A DNA stretch of 64,000 bases, from NCBI GenBank assembly GCA_905221605.1, contig CAJNDS010002345.1, positions 279,694 to 343,693 on the forward strand, in the 5' to 3' direction. The notes beneath the pieces are model-generated. The model did not search any database and was not told the DNA's origin. It saw only the letters and a list, made by a program, of their open reading frames with translations. Below are positions 24,691 through 36,000 of this stretch, piece by piece. Position numbers and translations under genes: made by a program. The DNA comes from Symbiodinium natans (lineage: Eukaryota > Sar > Dinophyceae > Suessiales > Symbiodiniaceae). How positions within the stretch are numbered: position 1 is the stretch's first letter; each line of letters begins with the position of its first letter.

Positions 24691-25904
24691 CAGTCTACAC
24701 CCTCTACTTTGGGATCGCGTCGGACTTATAAAGTTAAAAGTAACTTGTATCCTATTTATAACTTTCTATCTTGGGTGATAAGCACCATATCTTGAATGGT
24801 AAGTATCATATCTTCAAGCTAAGTTATGTACACTGACGACGTACTTGTGCGCCAGATACATAGTTAGCGGCCACTTGGCTGCCAAGGCTTGAAAAAGTTA
24901 GCAGCAACTTAGCTAGTTAAGATGTTTTCGGATTTTTCTTTATAGGAAATGCAGTACTTATTTCTTACAAATTGTGTCTCTACACTCTTGTCTTTCCTTG
25001 TAAGAACTCTATAAAGTTAGACATGCTGAATGCCAGATCAGATCCGCTTCTTGCCCTTTTTATCGCAGGCACACCAGGCTTGTGTTCTCCTTGTAGTTTT
25101 TTGAGCCATGTCCAGGAAATTTCGAAGGCTTTCTGGGATCTTGGCCCTCGCCTTGCTTTGCTTCCTGTGGCCCTCGCCTTGCTCTGCGCTGCTGCTTTCT
25201 CTCAAAAGGGAGTCCCCCCGGCCCCGTGTCCTGCTGCTCACAAGTCTCTCACCAGGACATCTTGATGACTAAAGCCAAGACAATGGTGCCCAAACCCCAC
25301 GAACAAAACTTACCGAGAGCTTGTGCTACTTGAAAACAACTTACAAGTGCCTGCTAAGTTCAGCCGATAAGTTGTTTTTAACTTGTTGCTAAGTTCCTAA
25401 GAGGAAAGCGCCCCTAAAGTACTTCACCTTGTTAAACCTGGGCTTGGCGCAAATGGCACAAAAGTGTGGATTGTACCTATTTCCTTTCGCTTCCTTTCAC
25501 CCTTCAGGGGGGGTGGTGTCTTCTTTTTTTTTGGTTTTGATGTTGGTTGCGTGTGCTCGAGAACACCGTAAATCCCTATATGCTGTCGAGCAGCGAAATT
25601 TTGGAGTGAAACGGAGCACTGTTTTGCTTGCTTTTCTGCAACACCAGGTGGGTCATAATTGTCAGAAAAATGAGTGAGGCACAAAGTGCGACTTGAACCT
25701 GAAAGTACAAACCCTACAGTCCAATAGCCCAAGAGCCCAAAAGTTGAAGTGGTCAATCCTAGCCCCTACTGTCCAGAGACAAGTGGAAGAAAGTGTCTCA
25801 CTTGCTCGAAAGCACGAAAAAGCCTCACACCTTTGAATCTGAACCCTCAAACCTGAACCCTAAACTGAGCTCGTAAACCTTCCAAGCCCAAAGCAGTCCA
25901 GCCC
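24691..25904. other. AT-rich spacer without a supportable gene
   Basis: The base composition drops sharply in A+T favour from 24,720 to 25,440. The motif AAGTT/AACTT recurs many times. AAGTTAAAAGTAACTT near 24,731 and its approximate inverse near 25,370-25,395 could be imperfect ends of an element, but I found no target duplication. The rest has short frames only. Confidence 0.45.
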
Positions 25905-27093
25905 AAGGCAGCGTCCATCTGCGCTCTGAGGATCCTGCGCCGCTCATCGCGCCGCCCAGCACTGGCTGCTGCTCATTGGCTCTATGGGTGCACACGAAGC
26001 TGTCGAGGGACCAAGCCTGCCCTAAGCTGAGAACTTAAAGCTGAGAACTCAGCAGGACGTCTAAGGCGGATTTCAGAAGCAGAACTGAAATTCTGCACTT
26101 CTACTTACACGCCGTGTTGGCTTCGCCTTGCAAGGTTCCACGTGAAAACGTGGATGATAGGGTGCTGCTGATGTGCGTTAAAGCCTAACCTCACCCCTGG
26201 CAGCCAGCCACTGCGCAAACGACCAACTGAAGTTGATACAGGTGAGGGCGGACGGAGAACTCCACGGAAGGACAGAACGACACCAGTTAAGCCGAGAGTT
26301 GCAAATCTCAAATAACCGCTGATCAAACATTCTCGAAATCGATGTCGCTGTCGGAGCGTCCTCTATTTTGGTCGCGTAGTTTCAGGATCTCTGCAGGGCG
26401 ACCGTGTCTGGATTCCGGGTAAGGGCACATGGACCCTAGCCACCTATTTTGGATCTGGACCCGTGAAAGGAACAGCCGTGCAAAAAAGGGCGACCTGGTC
26501 AGGGATCTGCCTCACACTTCTCCAAGGTCCACCGTTCAAATTTCCGAGGGACCTGCCATGCACAGACGGACAAAAGAATTCATCATGATTGTATATCCGT
26601 ATTCAGGAGAACTGACTTACCGTTGGCACAAATGCCCTCAGTGCCAGTGTCGTCTTCTCTCTTCTTCTCTTCACACATACCCGTCCAGAAGCCAGAGAAG
26701 AATTTCGGAGTGGCCGGGCCGCATCCCGTGTCTTTCAGACACAGTGTCCCTTGCGGGGGCACGGGGTGGAAAAACGTGCTTCAATTTCCGGGCCTGCGGT
26801 GCTTCTGTCTCTGGCCCTGGCCTTATAAGCCTAGGACCACCCAAATGTTTCTGGTAACATTTCTGGGTCTCTCAAGGGATTCTGGGAGCTCTCATGACCT
26901 ACCCAAAGACTTTGGTAACATTTCATATCCTGTATCGACAGTTTGTTTCTGGATCGATGTAATATGGTGATTTGAAGGTTTGGAGGTGCAATGACGTGCT
27001 GAAGGCGAAAGAGAAAGAAGAACAGAACAGAAACAACACCCTAAACCACCCGAAACTCTACTCTAGACTCTAAACCTGAGAACAGGGACAGAT

Positions 27094-27435
27094 ATGGCTC
27101 TGACGCCCCAGGGATGTTTCATTGCAGAGAAGCTCTGGGCCGCAAAGTTATTCGCGACCCGGCTCTGCGAATTTGGAAGCTTGGATTTTTGTTGCTCAAA
27201 TATTCAGTTAGAAGATGAGATCTTCTCTGCGGTAGAAGAGAAAGCCACAGGGGCTCTTTTTCGAATTCGTTCTTCTTCTCGAATCGATTTCCAGGCCGAA
27301 GCTTTGAAGGCCCCTTCTGAGACTAGTAGGGAACCTCTAGTGTATATTTATGCAGATAACTATACTAATTCTTTAAAAAAAGCGTACTTATATAACTGTA
27401 CTTACAAAAACTTATCACCCTGTGAGGGCACTTAG
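27094..27435 (+). CDS. Hypothetical 113-residue ORF in the insertion
   Basis: The frame starts with ATG after an in-frame stop and encodes a mixed protein (IQLEDEIFSAVEEKATGA, EPLVYIYADNYTNS) that ends at a TAG in GGGCACTTAGGGG. Its composition is less GC-biased than the neighbours and looks protein-like, but there is no recognisable domain, and the downstream sequence turns into telomere-like repeats within 100 bp. It could be a small gene carried by the insertion, or a chance frame. Confidence 0.3.
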   Translation: MALTPQGCFIAEKLWAAKLFATRLCEFGSLDFCCSNIQLEDEIFSAVEEKATGALFRIRSSSRIDFQAEALKAPSETSREPLVYIYADNYTNSLKKAYLYNCTYKNLSPCEGT

Positions 27436-27527
27436 GGGAATCAGGGGGTTTATCGTGACCAGGAAAAGCGGTTCGGCGCGGCGGCGCGCGTTTAGGCTGC
27501 TCCTCACCCTTTATAAAGAAGCGGAGC

Positions 27528-27768
27528 GCTTAGGGTTTAGGGTTTAGGGTTTTGGGTTTAGGGTTTGGGGTTTGGGGTTCAGGGTTTAGGGTTTAGGGTT
27601 TGGGGTTTGGGGTTTGGGGTTTTTTTTTTTGCCACCCGCCTAGCTTTGGGGTTTGGGGTTTGGGGTTTGGGGTTTGGGGTTTGGGGTTTGGGGTTTGGGG
27701 TTTGGGGTTTGGGGTTCAGGGTTTAGGGTTTAGGGTTTAGGGTTTAGGGTTTAGGGTTTAGATTTTCA
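27528..27768. repeat. Interstitial telomere-like array (TTTAGGG/TTTGGGG)
   Basis: About 34 seven-base units: TTTAGGG at both flanks and a homogeneous TTTGGGG core, split once by a T-run followed by GCCACCCGCCTAGCT at 27,631-27,645. Confidence 0.95.
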
Positions 27769-28632
27769 AGGGGTGACGAGCCGGCGCCGGAGGCCCATTA
27801 CCTTCTTAGCAGTCTCCCTCATGCCCTACAAACCCCTACGCCAGTAGATCTACTGACTTTCTGATTATTGTAAGAATGTGAATAAGAATTACTAACAATT
27901 CTTGTGACCAGATGTAGAGAAGGGCAGGAAAGCCAGCTATAGTGAAGATAACTTTGACTCTGCGATTTTCTTTACAAAGGCCTACTGCTCCTGAGGTTTA
28001 GTTTGCTGGAATTTCTTAGGGTGTTTAAGCGGGCTTCCCACAAGTCAATAAACCAGACAAGCCCGGAACTCTTCAAGACAAAAAAACATAGAACCAGCGA
28101 AAGGCCGATACCAAAACTGACCGATTTGAACATGTTACCGAGGCCGGGGGGGGTGGTCTTTCTTGTAACTTTTCCCGACCCCTGAAATGTTACCAAAGGT
28201 ATCCGGTAACTCACCTTACCCCTTCAGAAACAAGAAATAAGGAAGGGCCATGTCTCTGTGGCTACACTGATGGTTGGAGCTACAGACGATTCACTCATTA
28301 GGCCCGTTGGCCTCAAGACCTTTCATTGTTACGAAGTTCATCAAGCCCAAATGGAGAATATCAGGCAACGAAAGCTCTCGACTAGGTATTCCCACTCATG
28401 TTTCCGGGCGGCGCCAGCTGTGTCGCAAGATTCCTGCGGCACCCAGAGTCAGAGTTGGCAACAGCCTGTGCATCCTCATGAACGAGGAGAAGAGGCCCAT
28501 CAGAACAAAAAACGGTCACGAAATTTCTGCAAGCCTACTTCAGTTCAGTAGTTGTATGCAATGGCATGCAAAATCACTATTGTGCAAAGAAGTACACGAA
28601 CTGTAGCCTGCCATTGCTCTGCAGCAAGGCTT

Positions 28633-29407
28633 TCAGGCTGCTGATGTTGAAGAGGCGACTTTTCCGGCGCGTCTTTTGCTCGCGAGACGCATCGCGCGTC
28701 TTGCGCACATGCGGCCTGCGGCCGACCAGGTTCGCGTGTTCCACGCGCACCCTTGCAGCTTCTTAATCGAACCTTTGTGCAATTTCGGTAGGCCACGGAT
28801 CTCTGCATCTTTGGCAGTGAGGGTGTAGACCAACCCATTCGCTTGGCGAACGCTGCAACAGACGAAGCCCTGTTGCATGTCGAAACTGTCAAAAGTGTCC
28901 TTCATGCATCTGCAAGCTTTAATACCTGCGTCATGCCCTGTGAACACCATCTCCACCTGGAAACATGGCGTCGCCTGCAGGTGAAACACTTCCTTGCGCC
29001 AAGCGGTGTACTCTCGCAGGATGTCACAAATGCAGTTTCGTCTGCTATGGTTGACTTGAGCATGCTGCAAGACACTGCGATATGCTTCCAAGAGCTCACC
29101 AGCAAGCCCAGCACATCATCCACGTATGAGTGCCTCACTGTTGTCGCGCATGTTCTTCATCCGCGCGCGGGGGACCTTGCAAAGGCTAGGACTGTGCCGC
29201 ACAACAGCGCCAAAACATCTGCCGACACATGTGCCAAGACATGTTCTCGGTCCGGGGGCCTTCATCCAAGGCTTCATGTCGCGCCATCTGGCGCAGGTGC
29301 ATCAAGCGCATCCAGCCGCCGAGGGCCACGTTTCCGGTGGCGGTGTCCTGGAGCGTGGACTCTAGTGGAAAACGTGGACCAACGGAGCCGCAAGCGCAAT
29401 GGAACAC
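28633..29407 (-). CDS. Unrecognised ORF pair in block A copy 2
   Basis: Frame 28,633-29,091 (152 codons) contains ILREYTAWRKEVFHLQATP and RQANGLVYTLTAKDAEIRGL. Frame 29,186-29,407 contains DTATGNVALGGWMRLM. The copy-1 counterparts at 13.6-14.3 kb are broken by deletions but keep parts of the same frames. I see no domain and no convincing splice pattern. It may be exons of an unknown gene or remnants of a mobile element. Confidence 0.3.
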
Positions 29408-29639
29408 ACGGAGATGCTCTCAGCTGTTCGCAGGCGCTTCTGGTGCTCCCGCCCTCTCTTCCCCCTTACAACGTCGCGTGCAGTAGTGCCCGTGCGGCCG
29501 GAAAGGCCTTTGAGTCGGTCCCTTCGCAGCTGGCCTCTTTCGGCTTTGGGGCAGTTCGGGGCTTACCCGTTCGGGGCCTGCAGATGCCTGTAAGTTATCG
29601 CTCAAACTCAGTCTAAGCCAGGGATGGCAGTTTAGGATT

Positions 29640-30960
29640 TGGGGACTATTAAAGGAAGGATGTCTCGCCACCCTCCCCCACCCCCCCACCCCCCCACCCT
29701 CGGGCCGACACTCGGTGCGCGTTTGAAGCTGCAGCAGCAGCTTCAGGCTCACTAGGCCACTAGACCCAAGAAGTTGACATGACACTCGCTGCACCCGCCA
29801 AAATCTTCCGCACAAGCCAGCGTCTTCGTGCGTGGGGGGGGGGGGGGGGGAATCGGTTCGAAGGTTCGGGCAGGGCGAGGGGCCATTGCAACCACCCGAC
29901 AGCCAAAACCTGGGCGGACTCGGAATACTGCATCGTGATTAGCATGAGGGTTTGTTTCTATGGTCACGGCCACCGTCCTCTGCTTTCTCTGTGTTTTGCT
30001 CCTTCAAGTGCTCGAACTCGGCCTTGAGCGTGGCGAGCTCCTGCAGGGTGCTTCTGCACAGTTCAGCAGCCAAATGGGCAATCTCATTTGTATAGCGTTT
30101 CTGTGGCAGTTGTCGGATAGCGTTCTGTACCATTGCCACTACTGCATGGCATGTTCTTCCTGCACCGCACCATGACTTCTAGTATTGCGCCAATACATTG
30201 CCAATGCTTCCCCAAGGGTGCTTCCATGCTTTGCACTGAGCTGCTTCATCCGATCTGTCTCGGGCTTTTTTTGAGTGCTGGTCAACAAAAGGAAAATGCA
30301 AGCCACCCCACCCCTTCTTGCGTGAGAGACGATTTGGGCGTCTTCAGATTCAGCACACAATGAGGTACCAAGCCTGACTGCAACTAAAGCGATGGCAGTC
30401 CTGTGCAAGTCTGTTCACTTCCTGCAGCGACAGGATCCACACCAAGCACTTTCGCACTCATCAAAGAGAGTAATTAGACGGGGCATGTTCGGACAACGGC
30501 TTGGCAAAACTATTTGTACGAACCAGTCTGCGAAACTCACGCCACTTATGGGATCGACACACGGCCATACCAACTCATCGCACTTGACTTGTGTGCTGAG
30601 GCTTACATCTGTTGTTGCGGCTTCTCTCATCCACTGGTACCACCCGTGATGATGTTGATGTCTTTCCTCGCGTATGCGTGAACGAATCCTGGACATTGTC
30701 CCTCGAACTTGCCCGAAACTGCATGCTGTGTCCTCCTTCAATGCGCTCTGCGCCTGGCGGGGCACACGCGAGAGGCACACACTGACAGAGCATGGCATGA
30801 ACGACTTCTAGCATTCGAACGCTGTGGTGGCAAGGTTTGGCGCGGCCACCTCGGACCCGTCGGCGCACCCATACTGCGATCCCTGAATCCCTCATATATG
30901 CCCCCTGCATGACGCAACAGCATGTAACAGCCCATCCTGGGCAACCCTGAGAACCCTCTC
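29640..30960. other. Copy-2-specific segment without a supportable gene
   Basis: It begins with CCCACCCCCC-rich sequence at 29,670-29,700 and includes a G-run at 29,837. Short frames occur on both strands, but nothing is recognisable. Confidence 0.4.
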
Positions 30961-31479
30961 AAGTTCTGGCCTGCACTCGAAGCCATATGTCAAAACACTC
31001 TGCACAAAAGCGCGGGGCGGAATCGCGTGACCCGAGGAAGCCTGCAAGTTGGCGTCGGAGCTGGCCTCCGGCTGGGGGCCAGCTTAGGGCTTCTAGGGCT
31101 GGGAAGGGTCTTAGACGGTCTCTAGGGGTTTGAAGGAGATCGATACAAGCAGGGTTTGGCAAGCGCACTTTCGAAGCTCAAAGAAAATCATCACCAAAAC
31201 TGTGCATGCAGCCAGGCTATCTAGGGCTAGGGGCTAGGGTCGTCTAACCCACATAGGCTTTGCAAGCGGCATGTCTTCTTCGCTCGTGGCGGAAACTTTG
31301 GGAAGCGCGTATTGCTGTGCACCATGGGAAAGTGCAGAACCAGATAAGGGCTTTCAACAAGTTGCATTTTCGGTTACATACTGGAAGACTGGACAGCGTG
31401 GGTCCGTGGCAAACCTCGACTGTGGCAAAAGGTCTTGTGAGGGATTCGAGCATGAGGGTCAACATTCATCTGCTTGATC

Positions 31480-32170
31480 TCCAAGGGCAGCTTTGGCGTG
31501 CGTGCAACGCTTGCATGCCTGCGCCTGTCGGAGGCTCTCGGTCTCTTCGGGGATCGGCTGCTGGGCCTGCCAGGCGCCGCGGAATCAAACTGCACATCGG
31601 CACTTGCTAGACAAACTGCTCGATTATCGATGCTACCTTGGAGCACCGCAAGCTTGCAGCACACTGCTAACTAAAGTAAATGGTAGCCCGCTTCTCCAAG
31701 GGCAGCTTTGGCGTGCGTGAAAAGCTTGCATGTCTGCGCCTGTCGGAGGGGTTGCTGGGCCTGCCAGGCGCCGGGGAATCAAACTGCACATCGACACTTG
31801 CTAGACAGACTGCTCGATGATCGGTGCTACCTTGGAGCACCACTCCTAACCAAAGTAAATGGTAGCCCGCTTCTCCAAGGGCAGCTTCGGCGTGCGTGCA
31901 CATGTCTGCACCTGTCGGAGGCTCTCGGTCTCTTCAGGGATCGGTTGCTGGGCCTGCAGGCGCCGTGGAATCAAACTGCACATGGGCACTTGCTAGACAG
32001 ACTGCTGAGCACCGCAAGCTTGCAGCACACTCCTAACCAAAGTAGCTGGTAGCCCGCTTCTCCAAGGGCATCTTTGGCGTGCGTGCAAAGCTTGCATGTC
32101 TGCGCCTGTTGGAGGCTCTCGGTCTCTTCGGGGATCGGTTGCTGGGTCTGCCGAGACTTCGAATCAGAAA
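31480..32170. repeat. About 170-210-bp tandem repeat, four units (block A copy 2)
   Basis: Units start at roughly 31,480, 31,695, 31,875 and 32,060. They share GGGCAGCTTTGGCGTGCGTG, the GTCGGAGG, GGGCCTGCCAGGCGCCG and CTTGGAGCACC landmarks and a GGTAGCCCGCTTCTCCAAGG junction. Individual units have internal deletions. Copy 1 of the duplication holds only two. Confidence 0.85.
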
Positions 32171-32616
32171 AGCCATGCTAATGCAACCGTGGTATACTCA
32201 TTAAGCAGTCATGTTTTCAACCCCCCCTCCAAGAAGCAATACAGAAAAGTTGCATTCACAAGCACAACTTATAACTATACAACCTAATAACGCACTTACC
32301 CCCCCCCCCGATAAGCAAGACTTGGAACTGTTATTCATCCCACAAGAAAAGAAAAACACGTGGAACCTATAGTGAACAACCAATATATACAAAACTTGGG
32401 GTCATAGTAGTCTCAGCCTACTGAGTTCTCTACATTCACTATCTGGTTGTGACATATTAATATACATTATTGAGTTGTGCAACATTACAAACCTCAAAAA
32501 ACAATAACAATCAACAAAAAGTCCACTCCCACAGTCCCTCGGAATCGAAATACATTTGAAACTATTGCAAAACGTGCACTCCCACAGCGTGCCGGTCTCG
32601 AAAATAAAGGGGCGCC

Positions 32617-33048
32617 TTGAGGAGAGCGCTGCCAGCATTCCCCGCTAAGGGGCTGGCGTCGTGGTCCTCCGAGGCTGTCGACTTCGTTCAACAGGGCCGA
32701 AACAGGCCGAAGATCTGGCTTCGGGTTTTGGGATTTCTACATGTCATTCGTGGACTGCACTCATCACACGTCACGCAAAGCTGCGAGATAGGTTTGGCGG
32801 CTGACATTTCTCAAGTACTCGGAGCGCTCACTGCTCCCGAGGGCCCAGCCCTAGCAAAACCCTGGCTCAAAGATGCGCGAAAGCTCGCCTTCGCAGGCAT
32901 GGCAGCCAAGGTCTTCACATCCAGCTCCTCATGCCTCCAGCACACGCGAACCCCGTATGCGTGCCCGCGTGCCCATTCGGGCATCAGCTATTGGCAAGAT
33001 CTGGCAGAGCAGAAAGCAGACATGTTCAAGAGCATAGCGCCGGCATAG
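32617..33048 (+). other. Plus-strand open frame overlapping the 3' end of the EEP gene
   Basis: A 143-codon frame (including SCEIGLAADISQVLGAL) is open here, but in the duplicate at 16.6-17.2 kb an extra C after AAAACC shifts it. It overlaps the terminal minus-strand exon. I cannot decide whether it is a convergent gene or a shadow. Confidence 0.25.
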
Positions 33049-36000
33049 CCTGGTCTCCAGAAGCTCCACGGCTGCACCGCAGCCCTCCAGCAGCTCTTCC
33101 GCCAGCTCGCAGGGCTTCGGCGGCTTTGCACCTGCCGCATCCTGCCACCAAACATGTGTACAACGCACCATAATTCTGAAACAGGTGCCAATCTCTCAAA
33201 GTTGACACGTGGCATTCTTGAGTCCTTACGTGCACGGAAGACCCCGGCCGTGATCTTGGAACCTTCCGGGATGATGCCGATGCTGTCGATCCGCTTCGGC
33301 AGCAAGGAGCCCTGCGTGGAGGCAACAGCTTGAGGCGCCGGAGACACAGAACCGGCACATTAAACCACAACGCACGCGGCCCTGCCGTGCAGATGTTGGT
33401 CGGATATGGGATCTTGACGAAGCTTGCGCGCACTCCGTGCAGGTGCAATAGTGAAGCCACCGCCTCTCAGTCTAGAGACAGGGACCCACTGTAGCAGCTC
33501 TAGCAAAACAGTTCATAGCAGGTCCATGCAAAGCCCACAAGATCCCGCAAGCATCCGCACGCCTCCTCCGGGAAGTTGAGGTCTGCCAGCAGGAGAGTTG
33601 GCTGCTTGTCTTTCGCCAGCATGGTCTTGAGGCACTTGCAGAACTCCCGGCGAGCGGGACCGAAAGGCTTCCCAGGCAGATGCCTTAAGGGCCACGGGAC
33701 ACGCGGGCGATCAGAGACTTTGGGGACTGCGGCGCCTACGCACTGTCAGCGAGAGTTTCTTGCTATAAACGATGCCGAGGCACGTGGTCACTACACGGAT
33801 CGGACTCTGGCAGGACTGCAAGCGAAACTTCGTCTCCAGAATTGCCTGCACGACGCGACTACCGCGCCTTACGGGACGGAGTGAGAGAGTGAGAGAGAGA
33901 GGGGAGAGAGAGAGAGAGAGAGAGACAGAGGGATGGGCGCGGGGGGGATAGCGCGAGGAAGATAAGGCAACTGCGCGGAACTGGCCTTCTTCTTGTCAGA
34001 TGGGTAGGCCTCTGCGCTGTTGCTCAAGAGGGTCAGCTTCGCTTCGTTGTAGATCAGTGCCTGGCCGGGCACCGCCCCCCTCCGGCCCATCAAAACGCTG
34101 CAATCCAAAAACCAAGTTTGCTTCAAGGACCCGATAACCTCGCAAGTGCACTTTGTTCCTGAGCATTTATGAGACGTTCAAGCCTTACTATAAACGTCTA
34201 TAGTCATAGCAGAGCATAATTGTATGGCATGTGCGCCTCCTGGTTCTTGTCATCATCCGTTCCGCCTCGTACCAGCGCAAGCCTGTGAGGGGTTCCACTC
34301 GCTTCCAGGCTGCTCCGGAGCGCCGCCAGGAAGCTTTGCGAGCATTCCTGGAGGCAGAGGAGGTGGACTGGCGCAACTTGCCGGCACATCATGCCCTTCA
34401 CCATCCCGACAATCATGCGCTCGCGCGCATCCGCCCCTGCGTCATCGACGCCGGTGCTGTGCAAGTCACAGATGAGCGACTCGTTGAGTCCCTGCGTGTT
34501 CGCCTGAATGTGGTTCACGTAGGCTTTGTTCAGGACATTCCATGACGCCACATGCAGCGTCTCCTCTGTCTCCTCCGCTGGCACGGCGACCGTGGCTCCG
34601 ATCGGGGGGTGATCCGATGGGAAGCGCCAGTCTTTCCCCAACGGCAAGGCCACCGGGGAGCTGAAGGCACCCAAAGCGTTGATCACCAGAAGGTCGGCGG
34701 TGCCTTCCAAGACCCGTTGCGCCATCTCCAGCTGCTCTCTGGCCTGGGCCTCCTTCGCCTCTGAGACGCTCGGATCTACGTGGGTCTCCAAGCACAGGCT
34801 TCGAATTTCCTCCAGGCAGAGGCAGGCTTCCTTGGCAGCTTCCGCCTCCTCGTCCTGGTTCTTTTCGAGCCTTGCGTGCATCTGGCTCAGCTTGCTGCCT
34901 TGGCTGCATCATGACGGCTGTGCTTGGCGGCGCACGAGCTATATTTTAGGCTAAGTGCCCCAAGCTGCAAAGTACCTGCAAGTCCTGCAGCGCATCCGTT
35001 CTTGTGGCCTGCGTCTCGCACTTCAGCATCTTGATCAACGTCTCAGCATGCGCGGCTAGCTGACACAACTCCGCCGCAGCTCCCTGCAACATGGGCTTCA
35101 GCAGCTCCAACATGGCCACATTCGCCTCTTGCTGCCACCCACGCTGTGCGAAAAAAACGCTTCGCTCCCAGAGACGTTTGACCTCGTTGCAACATTGGAG
35201 GCGCTATAGGGCCGCTATAGGGATTGCGCATAGGCTCAGGGTGAGGGGCGTGAGGGGAGGTTGAAGCAGCTAGGGAATTTGCCAGCAGCTTAGCGGATGA
35301 GCAAGTGACACACAGCAGCACAGCCCTTGCTGAGGAGCCCACGTACTTCATGGGTTTCGGGTGCTTCGCTGAGTAATCCCTGAGGCCTTCCCCGAGGTAC
35401 TCGATGACGTTGGCGTCTCTTGTGATTGGGACGATCCCGTCGCCGGCCGCAGAAAAGTACCCGACATAGAGGACGTTGGTGACCTCGACGAAGCGCTGTT
35501 CAGCGGTCTCGTTCTGGAACATGTCGGTCTTGGCGAAGATGTCGATTTTGGCGGTGCGGTCTCGGGAAGTGCAAGCGAGGGCTTCCTGTAGCGAGATCTC
35601 GCCCTTGTAGCCTTCCTCGATGTCGGAGAGGCTCCATTTCAGCAGGTCGCTCTTTTTGTCAGATTTGGGGTCTCCCGTCTTCAGGCCGGCCCAGTGCAAG
35701 CCCTGGTCTGCCTGGTCTGTCCAGGATGACTTGAACTTCTTCTGGAGCAGATCAGCCAGCTGTCTCAAGGCATCTTGCTCGTCTTTGGCCTGAAAGATCA
35801 GGTACTCCGACAGGTCCACGTCGCCCGGAAAGCGGACGACCTGAAATCGGAAGCTTCCTGCCGGGCGTGTGCTGTCCCAAATCGACACTTTGGGTATCAC
35901 CTTTTGCAGGCGCTCACCAAGGTCTGCCTCGAAGCGTTCTGCCAGGAGCCTTGCCAAGCGGCACGTCGTGCATCGTTGGGCAAGAAGGTCTTGGCCACAC

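Larger units (their letters stand above)
26830..28245. other. 1.4-kb insertion specific to block A copy 2
   Basis: Copy 1 runs directly from the GGCCTGCATTGCTTATG region (12,610) to TTGGAACTACAGAGGATT (12,660). In copy 2 these are separated by 1.4 kb containing a 113-codon frame and a telomere-like array. A short inverted motif, TGGTAACATTTC, lies near both ends (26,861 and the inverse near 28,185), but clean terminal repeats or target duplications were not found. Confidence 0.6.
25905..34130. repeat. Segmental duplication A, copy 2
   Basis: Counterpart of 11,695-18,130. It ends at 34,130, within an intron of the Roc-COR-EEP gene, so the block carries the 3' exons of that gene plus about 7 kb downstream of it. 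It differs from copy 1 by the insertion at 26.83-28.25 kb, the extra segment at 29.75-30.86 kb and two additional tandem-repeat units. Confidence 0.88.

Noticed and set aside
24715-25440. A transposon bounded by AAGTTAAAA...AACTT inverted ends
   Set aside because: The ends match imperfectly, no target duplication is present, and AAGTT is frequent throughout the AT-rich stretch.
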